Assembly: GCA_037178975.1 (NCBI GenBank) | Contig: JASJZH010000005.1 | Span: forward strand, 3,720,001-3,784,000 | Length of the DNA: 64,000 nt | Direction of reading: 5' to 3' | Source: Oscheius tipulae | Lineage: Eukaryota; Nematoda; Chromadorea; Rhabditida; Rhabditidae | Shown here: piece by piece, positions 34,673 through 46,026 of the stretch | How positions within the stretch are numbered: position 1 is the first letter of the stretch | Layout: each line of letters starts with the position of its first letter | Notes under the pieces: generated by a model | Told to the model about the DNA's origin: nothing | The model's input: only the letters and a program-made list of their open reading frames with translations | Databases searched by the model: none | Made by a program: the position numbers and the translations under genes

Positions 34673-35958
34673 CTATGAAGTTATCTCCTTTGCACGAGGA
34701 ACTGAAACTCTTTACATTAGAGAGGAATGTAGTTGACTTAAATGTAAAAGTCTTTACATAAGAATTCAATTCGTCTTCCGTTCGCGCTATGCACAAAGCA
34801 TTTGGTGCAACGCAAAACTGCACAGGCTAAAACAGAAGGGCTCGTACAAAACCGTTACATCAATCAAATTGGAAAGAATGTCTCTAAGGAGAAAGAAATA
34901 CGAAATGAACAGAAAAAAACGAAAAAGAAACTAAATGCCCGAAGATGAATGCTGAAAGGAACTATGAGCAAGAATGTATAAATTCAAATTGACCGGAAAG
35001 GAAAAAAGCGAATTTTTTTTCGAGGAAATTGTTGATTTAGATATTCATATTCAAGAAAAAACTCTATAAAGTCTATTGGAGAGTCGGTTATTTCTTCATT
35101 TACTCCGAGTGTTAAATCACTCAGCTTTTCGAAAAAAAAACCGCTTCAATTTCAATACCGTGTCAAGTGCGCTTCAAGTAGAGGGTGGGCTTCTCGTTTT
35201 CAATCGCCCTGTTTGGGTGCGCTTATATGAGAAGTGCTTCTAATAGAGGTTTTACGGTAGGTTACTTGCTTTACTTGAACAACGATCTATATAGCATTTC
35301 CCGTTGCAGTTGCAGTGGCGATGCCTTTGTCCTCCCGTAACTGAGTCCAAAAAAAACAATGGTAGCTTGACATCAGTTCCCTATCTACAAAAAGACAAGT
35401 ATCTACAAAATCTACAAAAAGACAAAAGATTGAAGAAATCTGTTGGACTACTTCCACATCAGTTTCGATCTTCAGTGCTCGGAGCACCCTGAAATTTTTG
35501 AGATGGTTCTGATAATTAAACAGGAATCGGTAATGGCCATCCTGAACAGATTGTAAATCGATCAAAACCATTTTTAAAATAACTAGATTCAAAAGGATAA
35601 GGGAAAACCACCTGACACCGTTAGTTGTGTAATCAGAGGCCTAATAACATACCTTCTTTTTAGCCTTCCTTCTCTTCAGAGGGCACAATGCGGAACACTT
35701 GGTGAAGATAATGACCAATTATCTATAATTGAACATCTCTCTACTACTAAAGCGCAATGGTGTCCGTCCGTGCGTCATCGCGAAAAAAAAGTCATGTCAT
35801 GGCATGTCAAGAGTTTTGTATAGCAATCAAGAAACGATCGGGAGTTCTGGAGTTCTTTTTTTTATTTCTTTGGGCTGTTTTTTGTATATATTGTTAACTT
35901 TGAGACTAAATTTACCCAGAGAGCATTTGACAGATCTCCCATACTGTTCATAAGTTTA
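34673..35958. other. intergenic, no gene seen; short tandem repeat at 35383-35426
   Basis: A/T-rich region with no gene I can support. At 35383-35426 the unit ATCTACAAAAAGACAA occurs about two and a half times in direct orientation, with a small truncated copy between. Confidence 0.45.
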
Positions 35959-36066
35959 ATGTTGCCGTTGGCTGAACTTTATTATTCTGCTGATCGCATT
36001 CCAACGAAACGCCAGTTGTCTTCTTCCGCTGGGGTCGTAATCGATGTAAGTTTTCATAAAACTTCA

Positions 36067-36655
36067 GATTGATAATGAGCCTCAAAGCAAGAAGTCGAAA
36101 AGGACAAAGATGTCCGATGAGGAGCGGAAGGCTAGAAATGCCGAAGTTCAACGATTGAAGAGAGCCAACCGGACGGAGGAGCAGAAAGCGGCCAACCGAG
36201 AACGAATACGTTTGGCCAGAATGAAGCTGTCCGACGAGGACAAGAAGCTGGAGCAGGTAAAGAATCGACTGGCTCATGAAGAATCCCGAAGAAACATGAC
36301 TGACGAGCAGATGGATGTCAAGCGAAAACAGAACAGACGGGCCCACGAAGAATCTAGAAGCAACATGACCGCTGATCAGATGGCTGCCCAGCGTCAAAGG
36401 GACCGGCTCACTCACGAAACATTCAGAAGTAACATGTCTGATGTAAAGATGGCTGATGTACGGGAACAGAATTGACTGGCTCATCAAGTATCCCGATGCA
36501 ACATGACGGATAAACAACTGGATCAAGAACGCGAGCAGAATCGTCTGTTTCATCTCCAGCTGAGATTGAACTTGACGGATGAAGAAAGAGTTAGAATTCG
36601 AGATCAAAACGCTGCTGCTCATCAGTTGGCCAGAAATGCACAGACTCAGGATTGA
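36067..36655 (+). pseudogene. 23-residue tandem-repeat (STPR-like) protein with an in-frame stop
   Basis: From 36263 the DNA has an exact 69-nt period: repeats begin at 36263, 36332, 36401, 36470, 36539 and 36608. Each unit reads like NRLAHEESRRNMTDEQMDVK plus three residues, matching the score-and-three peptide repeat (STPR) seen in silkworm FMBP-1 and related DNA-binding proteins. Two degenerate units precede them (RLKRANRTEEQKAANRER). In the fourth unit the expected Arg codon is TGA (36473-36475), after which the repeats continue in frame to a natural stop at 36653-36655. An upstream exon from ATG 35959 would need a 22-nt intron, so the true start may be ATG 36110. STPR domains bind DNA. 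Similar repeats also occur next to Helitron proteins, so this may be transposon-derived. Confidence 0.6.
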
Positions 36656-36997
36656 TCTGAAGTCGACAAAAGGCAAGGGAATGTCCTTCACCCTCACGAG
36701 ACGCTAGTTGGCGTTTGCCATGACGATCAACTAGTCGCAGGAGCAGTCGTTGGAGAAGGTCGGAGTCTTTTTGCCGGAGGATGTGTTCAGTCACGGCCAG
36801 ATGTCGAGGGCCAAAGCCAAGGATGGGCTGAAGATCACAGAGACAAGACCGCTTTGAAAGACTTCTGTACTTTCGACTATTTTCAACCAACCGAAAAAAC
36901 GCTGTTTTTGGAAGGTTGAAAAGCACGGAAATAGATGATGCCAGTAACTGCGTCATCAGACGGCGGAGCCGGCTGGTATGTTAGCTAAAAACAATGC

Positions 36998-37420
36998 TTA
37001 CTGAGTGATTCCGAAGTATCCTTTTACTTCTAGCCACATCAAGTCGCGACCACTGCAACCACCGGTGATATAAACCAACCATCGGTGATATAAACCATGT
37101 AAGGGAATTTCAGAGATCTTTGAATCGCAAACCACGATTCCTTCGTTGGGCATAAACCCCTTCTTATTGTTCACGACTTGCAAATAGAACCTGGACAAGG
37201 AGTGTGTTAAAAACCAAATATAAATCATACCTCCTTGCATAATTTCGTTCCACTTCATTCTCCGGGAATCTTTCTCCACGTTTCCACTTCTTTACGGCTT
37301 TGACGTACGCTGTACGATTCTTTCGTCTTAATATGGGCGACTTTCTTTCCGTTGACGTATTCTTGGAGTTTCACTTCGAATCGATCCTTGTGTTTGTCTT
37401 TTTTTCGACTTTCCAATATC
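36998..37420 (-). CDS. unrecognised two-exon ORF
   Basis: Two open segments on the minus strand join in frame across a 42-nt GT-AG intron (about 37190-37231). The first encodes a basic segment (RTAYVKAVKKWKRGERFPEN) and the second FYLQVVNNKKGFMPNEGIVV, ending with GYFGITQ at 36998-37000. No start codon is evident. A 20-bp direct repeat (CGGTGATATAAACCAACCAT, then CGGTGATATAAACCATG) lies in the second exon at about 37063-37100. I do not recognise the family; it could be a fragment of a mobile element. Confidence 0.25.
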
Positions 37421-37665
37421 ATTTCACCTACAGTTATAGAATTATTATTGTTTAGGTCAATTTGAACTGCAATATATACGATTTCCGTCACTCTTGCGCA
37501 TTATTTGATCTTCAGGTGTCTGTGAACAAAAAGAGAAGAGCGAAATTGGAAGAAGCAAAGAAAGGATGAGGCGACCGAGAAGAAAGTTGGAAATAAAACT
37601 ATTTGTTTCCAGTACAGTACTATAGTAACCTCGTCCAAAAATTTTGGTTATATGTATAGTCCCCC

Positions 37666-37811
37666 AGAAACGGGGTTGACTAGCTGCACATTGTAGGATT
37701 TTTTCCCGCGGGACCCGCCGCGCTACTTTGCTGCCAAATGCTAAAGGACTGACCCGGTGGGACCCGGGAGAAAAAAAAATCTACAGTATGCCATCAGTCA
37801 ACCCCGTTTCT
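37666..37811. repeat. 146-bp palindromic element (MITE-like hairpin)
   Basis: The ends are inverted repeats: AGAAACGGGGTTGACT starts at 37666 and its exact complement ends at 37811. Imperfect pairing extends about 55 nt inward on each side (CTGTAG/TTGTAGGATTTTT, then CGGGACCC/GGGTCCC). It lies about 110 nt upstream of the kleisin start codon. No clear target-site duplication. Confidence 0.6.
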
Positions 37812-37923
37812 TAACAGATAATACGCAAAACATCTTTTGCATTCTTTTTTTGCTGTGTTTATGCGTTTTTCAAGTCAAATTTGCTCGTTTTTGGTGTGAA
37901 AATACCAACGTAAATGCTTGCAG

Positions 37924-40107
37924 ATGTTCTACTCTTACGAGCAGCTGGTGGGCAGGAACGCCAAATTTGCCCTCGTCTGGAAAATGGCCACCGCGAGTCA
38001 GAAGAGGAAATCTATTCCCAAGGCAGCTATTCTTGATGTGTCCGTTCCAGATATCTGGTAAGTCTTTATGGAATGTTTCTCCCAAAGAAGAACATTTGCA
38101 GCAAACAATTGATGGAACTGGTGCCGTCGACTACCTCGATCGGAGAGCTGCGCTCAAAGTTTTCGCTGTACCTCCTGGCTCAACTTCTCTACGGCGTAAC
38201 TCTGGTCTTTGAACGTCAAACAGGATACCTTGAAAGTAAGTTTTATTACTTTTTTTCAATTATGAGCATTTGTAGCCGATGCCCGAGCAGCTCAACTGTC
38301 TGTTGAGCAGCTGTTCCTCAATGCCCCTCTTCAAACTCCGAAACGCAAAGGAAAAGGTAGAGACGATGAGCGCGGAGCCAAGAGACCTCGTCTCGAAAAA
38401 GATGTAGTCGGACTGGCTGATCTGCCACCAGTGGACCTTACTTCCTTGGTTAGTTTGTCAGCAGTTGCATGATTTCGTGTGTATTTCAGGATGCCGTAGG
38501 AGTTGCCCTCTACAACCAAATCACTCTTCAAGACGAAATTCCTCGCGGAGCTCCGGAACCTGTCTTCGACGAGCTTGCTCCTCTTACGCGCGAAGAACTG
38601 AACGAGTGGAGCAGAGATTACGAAGCTGTACACAGCCGTCAGTCGAACAACGGATCCAACGAGGCGGCCAAGATCACCGAAGTTGAGGAGATCAACATCA
38701 TGCAGAAGGAACTGTCCCAGCTGGAAGAGCTACCTCCTCTGGAGCCTCTTCAAGAAAATACGCCGTTAGTGTAGCTTGTTCTCGTCAAGATCTTTCTTTC
38801 AGGATCGACTTCTCAAACAATGGTACTACCATTCAGCGTGAGAGAGAGCCGACTCCTGCGAACGAAGACGTGAAAATGGTAGGAGCGTACAATGTCTCCA
38901 GTTACAATAGCGTTTTCCAGTTCGATAACATTCAGCTTGATCGTACTGTCGCCGTCGAGGCCGGCCTGAAGAGACGAGGTCCACGAGCCCTTCGCATGAG
39001 AGACGACGTCACCATGAACCCCATTGAAATGATCAAAGAGAATGTGTCTAATTTCTCTTCCACAGTCCGTTCCCGCAATGAGATTTTGGTCGGCTTGCAG
39101 CTGGACAAGAATAGAGATCTCGAGGACATGCTCAAACCCTATCCGACCTGGAGACGTCGTTGTAAGTTATTCTTACTGTTTTTGTATAAAAGTTCTATTC
39201 AGCCTTCAACAAGGAGCTCCGCCATCTCTTCCAAACCAAGGAGATTCGCAAAATTACATATGATGAGGCCGGTGCCATCGATCCGAATGTTCCGCAGCCC
39301 CGTGGTCGTGAATCGGAGCTCTGGCGCTACGAGGGATCCAGCGACAATATGGTGCAGTTCATCAGTGTTCTAACTAACTTCTCTTATTTTAGGGGAGTCG
39401 TCAGGAGAGCGACCGCTTCCCTCCACTCGATGATGATCTCCGTCTCATTGGAGGAATCGCCTTCCTCCATCCCACCCCAGAGAAGAACAAGCATCCCAAA
39501 AGTCTGCTAGAGGAAGAATTCCAGATGCCTCCGCTCGCGTCATTGATGGAACTTGAAGAGTTGGAGCCTTTCGGACAGACTACCGGACAATCGGCTATGG
39601 AGGAGGTCCGAAGATCGATAGGAATGCACAAGAGCGGAGCTTCAGGTACCAGTCTTCCTCATTTGTGTAAGAATATTGTTTTCTAGATCGTCGCGAGACT
39701 CTTCTCGACGAAGACTTCCCGAGCAGAGGCGGCATGGGAAGAGCCCTGCTCATTGAAGAATTCGCCGTCGAAAGCTCAGTCGAAGCCATTACTTCCAGAA
39801 ATGTCATTGAAAAAAGCATCTTCAAGTAAGTCCTACTTCTTGTTTTCTGATCAGGATACCATTTTTCAGAGGACTTCGCAACACCCATTCTGAAGGAATC
39901 TCGTTCCAGAAGATGTTCCCGCCAGCCAACAATTCGAGAAAACGTGCTGCTCGTGCTTTCACCGTCGTTCTGGGTACGTTACGTCCTGTATTCAGCTCCA
40001 ATTCTCTATGTTCAGAAATGCTCAAGTTCGAGAAGATTCTCGCCGCCCAAGACAGACCCTACGGAACCATTCTGCTCCAGTTGGCCCAAGCTCAGCCCCC
40101 TGCCTAA
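37924..40107 (+). CDS. REC8: kleisin, REC8-type meiotic cohesin subunit
   Basis: Kleisins bridge the SMC1-SMC3 heads and are cleaved by separase. The N-terminal kleisin domain is clear: MFYSYEQLVGRNAKFALVWK directly after a CAG, then KAAILDVSVPDIC, LRSKFSLYLLAQLLYGVTLV and RQTGYLETDARAAQLSVEQL. A long acidic low-complexity middle follows, with LPPVDLTSLD and LAPLTREELNEWSRDYEAV. The C-terminal winged helix includes GISFQKMFPPANNSRKRAAR and FTVVLEMLKFEKILAAQ, and the stop is 40105-40107. The V/I-rich N-domain and overall size suit REC8 or the nematode COH-3/4 class better than mitotic RAD21, but this was judged by eye. About ten exons with short introns. Poly(A) signal at 40216-40221. Confidence 0.8.
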
Positions 40108-40215
40108 ACTAATATCTTCCCCCTAATTATTAACCTGTGAATAATTCGCCAATGTTTTGTTTTGTTTTTGTTGTTGCATGCATTCTGCAATTTTGTTAGC
40201 TTACCCCTCCCTGAG

Positions 40216-40221
40216 AATAAA
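40216..40221 (+). terminator. poly(A) signal of the kleisin gene
   Basis: AATAAA about 110 nt after the kleisin stop codon. The remaining interval to 40457 has no gene. Confidence 0.5.
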
Positions 40222-40457
40222 TTCTCCATAACTGCTTCATCTGTTCTGTTTTGTTACGTTTTGTCAAAGGAGACTACTTGGCGTTGCAGCAAAAATGGGT
40301 ACGCAAATGAGAGATTGCGGACAAGCGAATCTGCTGAGTCTTCTTCTAATAAATTAAGAGTTTCCTGCTGTTCTTCTTGACCATTCACACGTTTATCTCT
40401 GTTCTTCATTTGCCAGACAATACTTCCGTCTATTTTTCTCTTTCAGGTAGCCCAGCC

Positions 40458-41432
40458 ATGATCAAATACCACGTGCCGAGATCCATGAGGGTTTTGCAGT
40501 ATTGGACGGTGCTTTTCCTTCATTCTTTGTTTTAACACATCAAATTCAGGCCCTACCTCACCGTCTGCTCAAAAAGTACCCGGAACAGGTGATCTGCTAT
40601 GCTACCTTTGGACTTGCCGGTGTTCTCATCGGAGCCTATAAACTAAAGAATTTTTACGAAGTCGGAGGTTCGTTTTTTTATGCTTTGAGGATTTTCTCTC
40701 TTACCGGTCCGAAAAAAAAATCATTTTCCCCTTCGATAGAGCTGTCATGACCTGTTCGAACAAAAGTATCGGCCTATGACCCTACAGATAGATGGTAGAT
40801 ACTGCTGCTGCTCTTAGAGTATAATCTTCACGACAAGAGATTTAAACTGTCTCCTGTTGAAACATACATAAACTTTTGTCTGTCTGAGGTTACATTGACA
40901 GTGTGGTTGGCAAAAGAAGGCTAGGGACAGTCGTGAGATTGTACTCTTCCCCACGTCATATTTCCTTCAAGGTATGAGCTAGAAAGTGTACTTTTCCTCT
41001 AGAGAGTCATTTCGAACGGGTTAGGTAAAGAAGAGCTTTCTTTCTGCTAATATTCTTCGAATTCGATGAGGTGATGATCAAATTTCAGAGAAGCCCTGGT
41101 ACCGCGGATACTACGACGTCGTCCGATCCAACGACCCCGTTGCCATCAACTGGAGAAAGCCTGAGGTAGGTGTTTTTCATTTTCTCGAGTCGATCTCTAC
41201 TATCTAAAGCGCGATGGCTTTTGTGGCCGACTATGTTTGGATGTATGTCCGAGGCCACGAAATAGAAGCGAGCCCATTATGTTGTACAAAAGTTTCGTTG
41301 TTCAGAAACAGTTATTGCCTAAACTGAATAGTAAGTCAACTTTGGAAAAACACTACTTTTTCTGTAAGCACGTTCAGTTTGCAGGAATATCCGGCTCCCT
41401 ATCTGACTCCCGGAATCGAGACGGCCCACTAG
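40458..41432 (+). CDS. small single-pass mitochondrial-type protein
   Basis: Four exons give a 97-residue protein. MIKYHVPRSMRVLQYWT starts 12 nt after TTTCAG. The second exon (ALPHRLLKKYPEQVICYATF, GLAGVLIGAYKL) contains one membrane helix, and the third and fourth give KPWYRGYYDVVRSNDP and EYPAPYLTPGIETAH, ending at TAG 41430-41432. The basic start, single helix and Y/R/P-rich tail resemble accessory subunits of respiratory complexes (complex I B/A-type), but I cannot name the subunit. The second intron (about 40667-41088) is about 420 nt and holds nothing recognisable. Confidence 0.6.
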
Positions 41433-41980
41433 AAGAAGCTCTCAAATAGATGATGTCGCCATGTAGACCAATACATATTTCTTTGGTATTTCTTTGTTTC
41501 CTTTTCTTCTCCTCCACAACCCTTCTTATGGTCGATGGATCCTTTACGAGCTGATCCAATCACCGTGACGGATGATGGACTGACCTCCGCGATCCGTATC
41601 AAATATCAAATAAGGTCTCTGCCACTGTAACTGACTAAGAGTGTTTGTTTAGGACCGCTTGGGTGATACTCGAGGAGCTACTGTAGATGGGAGTACGGTG
41701 TCGTGCTGTGAGAATAGTTTCTGACTTTAAACGTTTGATATATGAGAATCTAATTGACCAAAAGTTAGCGTATTCTCCAGCACATTTCCTTTCTCGGCCC
41801 CCCTACACTTTGTTATCCTTCAAACACGCACCTGCCAGCAACTCTTCCATGAGAAAAAGGGGGCGGAGCAGAGGAGGCAGTGGGCATGCCTATTAGTCGC
41901 GTGTAGTTGAGCGGCAAAGAGAGACCGATAGCATCGACAGTGGATACAGGGCAGAGAGAGAAGGACTCGACAGGCGACAA
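41433..41980. other. intergenic, no gene seen
   Basis: Presumably the 3'UTR of the small protein and the promoter of the next gene. No ORF with coding character. Confidence 0.45.
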
Positions 41981-44900
41981 ATGCGGCTACCCATACTCTG
42001 TCTGGCGCTATGCCAATTATCTCGAACCGTAACCACGACGACTATTTGTAACCAGGTGGGTCCAACTAGAGTCATTTTGCATTTTGGGAGTACTGTATAT
42101 AGAACATATCTCGTACATTTGCTGACGTGCCAGGTGGAGGTGGACTGTGCTGACACTTATACTCATTCGGTGCTCTTTGGGCACAAATTCTGGGTAGACT
42201 TCTCAAGTTTTGTTCAAATTTTTCCTGTGCAACAATTGCCATGTTGAAAAGAAAAAGTTGGGTCCAACCTTGTTTGATTTTGACCCTGTTTCAACTCATA
42301 GTCAATTGAGAGACAGTGCCCAAACCTTGTCGAGAAATATGGTAGCACTAACGTTACTGTCAAAGCACAAAGACAGTTCAGACGGCTTCAATGCTCTCGT
42401 ACGACGAGCGATGTGAGAGCATGTACAGGAATTGGATAGTATTACAGTTGTTAGGTCAAGTCAGTTGCTGGAAGAATATAGAAACCAACTTCAAACGATC
42501 CCGACTAGTATTCAACTTTTTCCACTCCAATCTCTTTTTCTGTTTCGTTAATCCTATGTGACGTGACCTTAGCCATGAACAGCTGGATACTTTTTTCATA
42601 GCATTAACTCAGTGTCTTGGAAACGATGGGAATTGCGTGGGAACACAAACATAAGTTTGCACGCTTTACTTACTGAAACACTCTTAAAATCACTGTTTGT
42701 GTGGAATTAGAACCGGTGATTGAAGTCTGGAAGAGGACTCTATGCCCATCCATCAGTCCTCTAATTCCGGCGGAAACGTAGAGCGGAAGTTCGAAGAGTG
42801 CACCTCAAAGACGAGAGAAAAAGCTCTGCAAGGGGTTCCCCTGTTGACTTTTACGATGTCTCCGGTTTGCTCCGTTTTTATTGGAACTAACAGACGTTTT
42901 GCGACTCTTTTGATCACGCCGCTAATTTAATGATGAAGCCAGGTTGACAGAAAGAGGATATCGAACGACCGTGACCGACCTCCCTCGGCTCGTAAAGTAG
43001 TCCAGTTACGACACGATACCGCACTGTTTAGGGCCATTTGTCGGCATGTAGAAGGAAGAAAAGAGAGACAATGTTTCAGAAAACACACTTCGAGTGTCCG
43101 TGTGAAGAATGCTCCGACTACACACAGTCTTATGATCCGATGGACTGGCTGCATATTCATTTGACAGACTGTCCGCCGGACTCTCTGGAGGAACTGACTT
43201 TCAGGAAGAAGGTCTCGGGATGGATCAATGAAGGTAGAAGTTTAGACAGGAACGCACTAATACCACCACATGAGCTTGCCCAATCAGTGGAGCTCAGATT
43301 GTTCTTTGAATGTCGTGAGACTCACTGATAGACCATACATTTTTACCAGACTCCTTGGCTGTAATATTAACAATGAGTCCTGTAGTAATCAGAAGTAAAG
43401 AACCGAACCTCACTACCTGGTTCCTCAGATTGTAGACAGTTCGAATCTTTCAGACCTGGATCTTTCCCATTTAACACTTGTCAGTCCTTTTCGTCCATAT
43501 GACCTGGAACATCCCAGATCACTCTGACCACAATTGAACAACAAAGCATGCCAGAAATGTCTGAACTTTTCCAGAATGCGGTGCCTCTCTGGACTGTCAT
43601 CTGAACCGAGGTTTGGAGCCGAACAACGTGGTCATTGGTGACTTTTCCTGCGAAAGAAAGGAGATTTCAATCGTCGTGCTGAGGAATGCCACTGCTCCGA
43701 TCATGCTCGGTAAGTCAGAAAACATCTCAATTATATCCATCCCCCCGTCACGGATGGTGGAGCAATTTGTCGCCGTATAACAAAAGACGTAGATCGTATC
43801 GCATCTCTCTTGTATGGGGAAGGGGGGTCAGACTCCTCTCAGAACGATTACCTCGCCCGTAAATTTAGACTACTACCAGCTGCTGTCCCGTCATCGACAA
43901 AAAAGATCTATTAGTGAAGGACGCTTTCACAATAGGCTGCCCGCGGATTTATGAGTTGGAGGAAGGATGGATTCATGAGTCTACTTCTAATAATAGACGG
44001 CAAAGGGCAATTAGAGGCTGGGAACGCTAACTGGATAGGGATGGAAACATGGGAACGAGGCTTTGATTGCAATCAGTAGAGAGAGAGTAATAGTAGTCAA
44101 GAGTACAGGAGATCATTAGATAGTACAGGGTGGCCCATAATTACGTTGACAAGGTAAAAGTTCTGTGAAAACAAAAATAGAGCAGAACAAGAAAATCGAC
44201 CATAAAGGTTTTATTCTTAACAAAAAACTGAACATAATTGTACGTTAAAGTTCAAAGATATCTCCGTCAGCATCGACACAGGCTTTGAGACGTTTGGGGA
44301 AGGCGTCGACGGTGGCACGCAGGTAGTCATCATCGAGCTTACTCCAGGCCTTTTCCAGGGATTTCTTCAGAGAATCGATGTCCCGATGGGGTTTGGAGCA
44401 TGCCTTGGACTCGAGAACACTCCAGACTGAGTAGTCCATAGGATTGAGGTCAGGGGATGACGGTGGCCATTGATTGAACGAGACGAAGTCCGGGAAGTTC
44501 TGCTGGCACCAGTTCTGGACGGCGTTATGCTTGTGGGCGGACGCCCCATCTTGTTGGAAGCACCAATGTTTTTTTCTTGAAGTGTTTCTTGGCCCAGGGC
44601 AAAAGTTAAGTCCTCAGCATATCGAGATAATTGTTTCCATTGACTTTGATTCCCTGGGGTACGAAGATGAGAGGCGTCTTTCCATCTGAGGTGATTCCGG
44701 CAAAGACCATCACACTTTTCGAATAACCAGTTCGCTGTACGGTCACATTTGGCTGAGAAATTGCGTAGACTCTATCATTTTGCTTGTTCAGAGCCTGTTC
44801 GATGGTGAACACTTTCTCATCTGTGAAGAGAATCGTCTGGTGAGCTCCATTCTTGAAACAAACGCAACTCCTTGGCACGGACTTTTCTCTTGATTTTTGC

Positions 44901-45957
44901 AGCAACAGGAAGAAATTGACTTGTAGTCTGCTTGTACGCTTTCATCGCTAGACGATTCTTGACAATTCGTTGCAACGAAGTTCGGGAAATGGACATCTCC
45001 TTTGACAGCTTGCGGATAGAGCGCGCCGGGTTGCGACGAAGACGTTCACGCACGTTCTAGATAGCTGCTTTGGTTGAAACAGATACAGGTCTTCCGCATC
45101 CGGTTCGGTCGGAATGGCTTCCCAAAGACTTGAATCTTGAAATCGTCGCCGATACAAGTTGCCTGGATACATTAAGTCGCCTCGAAATGACGCATGCCGG
45201 AATTCCCTCACGATAAAGTGAGACGATTGATGCACGATGGGGCGACGGCTTTGTCATTCTGAAAGCTAGGACCTATAACGCAAAAAACAATTGGAAATAT
45301 AGTTAAAAACATTATCAAACAAAAATAAAAAAGATTAAAAACACAGAACTCGAAAAAATTGCATTTCCGCGCGAGCGCGCCTTGTCAACGTAATTATGGG
45401 CCACCCTGTACTCCTACTCATGTTCGGAATCAATCCCTCACTGAACTCTGGACTAATTTGGAAGTAGCAAATGATTTCTGATTAGATGCTCATAAAGAAT
45501 TGTCACCGATCCACCTCCCGAAACAATAAATAAGGTTCCAATTCAGAGAACATGGTCCCCGCATCGACCATCGGTCTGGTCCTCCAGTCACGGGAGCATC
45601 TACTATCCTACCTCTTGCATTCAGAACTGCTGGAAGTTGCTGTTCAACGTCGGATAGGAGGTATGCTGAATCTTCCTTCTTCCCCAAAAAGCATATTCAG
45701 GAATCAAATCAATCCGAAAACGTTCCCTGAAGTTCTGGATGATCTTCGTCTCTGTCCTCTTTGTCATTTTCCTCCTCCTTCTTGCCTTCTGCGTCTACTT
45801 CTCGCAGATCTACATCAATTGGAGACGGATAGTCAAAGGAAAGTGGCAAAGCAAAGAGTACCACAAAGTGAGACCGACTATCTGTTCAAAGAACCGTCTT
45901 TAGGTTCCGAATGTTCGGTTCAGTGTGGATGAAATAGCCGGTCAGGGCCATATCTGA
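41981..45957 (+). CDS. putative secreted/type I membrane Cys-rich protein, gene model incomplete
   Basis: The ATG at 41981 opens a signal-peptide-like start (MRLPILCLALCQLS). Probable exons then include VEVDCADTYTHSVLFGHKFW (about 42132), LGPTLFDFDPVSTHSQLRDS (about 42258), a Cys-rich exon with HFECPCEECSDYTQSYDPMD (43031-43210), and CGASLDCHLNRGLEPNN (43572-43710), which has a clear GTAAGT donor. The next exons (about 45550-45660, 45702-45869 and 45904-45957) give a membrane helix (FWMIFVSVLFVIFLLLLAFC) and a short cytoplasmic tail ending VDEIAGQGHI. The intron between about 43711 and 45540 contains a transposon. I did not recognise the family, and several junctions between 42400 and 43030 are not resolved, so this may be two genes. 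Confidence 0.4.
44126..45408 (-). mobile_element. maT/mariner-like DNA transposon with perfect terminal inverted repeats
   Basis: 1283 bp bounded by identical 29-bp inverted repeats beginning CAGGGTGGCCCATAATTACG (left 44126-44154, right 45380-45408) and flanked on both sides by TA, the IS630/Tc1/mariner target duplication. The interior encodes a transposase on the minus strand. It lies in a probable intron of the plus-strand Cys-rich gene. Perfect terminal repeats suggest a fairly recent insertion although the transposase is broken. Confidence 0.92.
44245..45257 (-). pseudogene. Tc1/mariner-superfamily transposase, DD37D spacing, inactivated
   Basis: The N-terminal helix-turn-helix region (IVSLYREGIPACVISRRLNV, then GCGRPVSVSTKAAI) reaches a TAG at about 45058, after which the same frame continues with NPARSIRKLSKEMSISRTSL. 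A frameshift near 44880 is needed to reach FKNGAHQTILFTDEKVFT (first catalytic Asp). Another near 44610 is needed to reach FQQDGASAH (second Asp) and WPPSSPDLNPMDYSVWS (third Asp). The spacing between the second and third Asp is 37 residues, the hallmark of the maT clade. With one nonsense codon and at least two frameshifts the copy cannot make an intact enzyme. Confidence 0.85.
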
Positions 45958-46026
45958 CCATCTCCCCTCTCCAAAAACACTCAATGAGCTTTCAGAACGA
46001 TACATGTACATAATAAAGATTTATGT

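Noticed and set aside
36591-36956. 121-codon minus-strand ORF and the 249-codon ORF at 35948-36697
   Set aside because: The longer one is the antisense shadow of the 69-nt repeat array (it shows the same 23-residue periodicity); the shorter has no support.
43435-43450. AGTTCGAATCT, resembling a tRNA T-loop
   Set aside because: No acceptor stem, anticodon arm or A-box could be placed around it.
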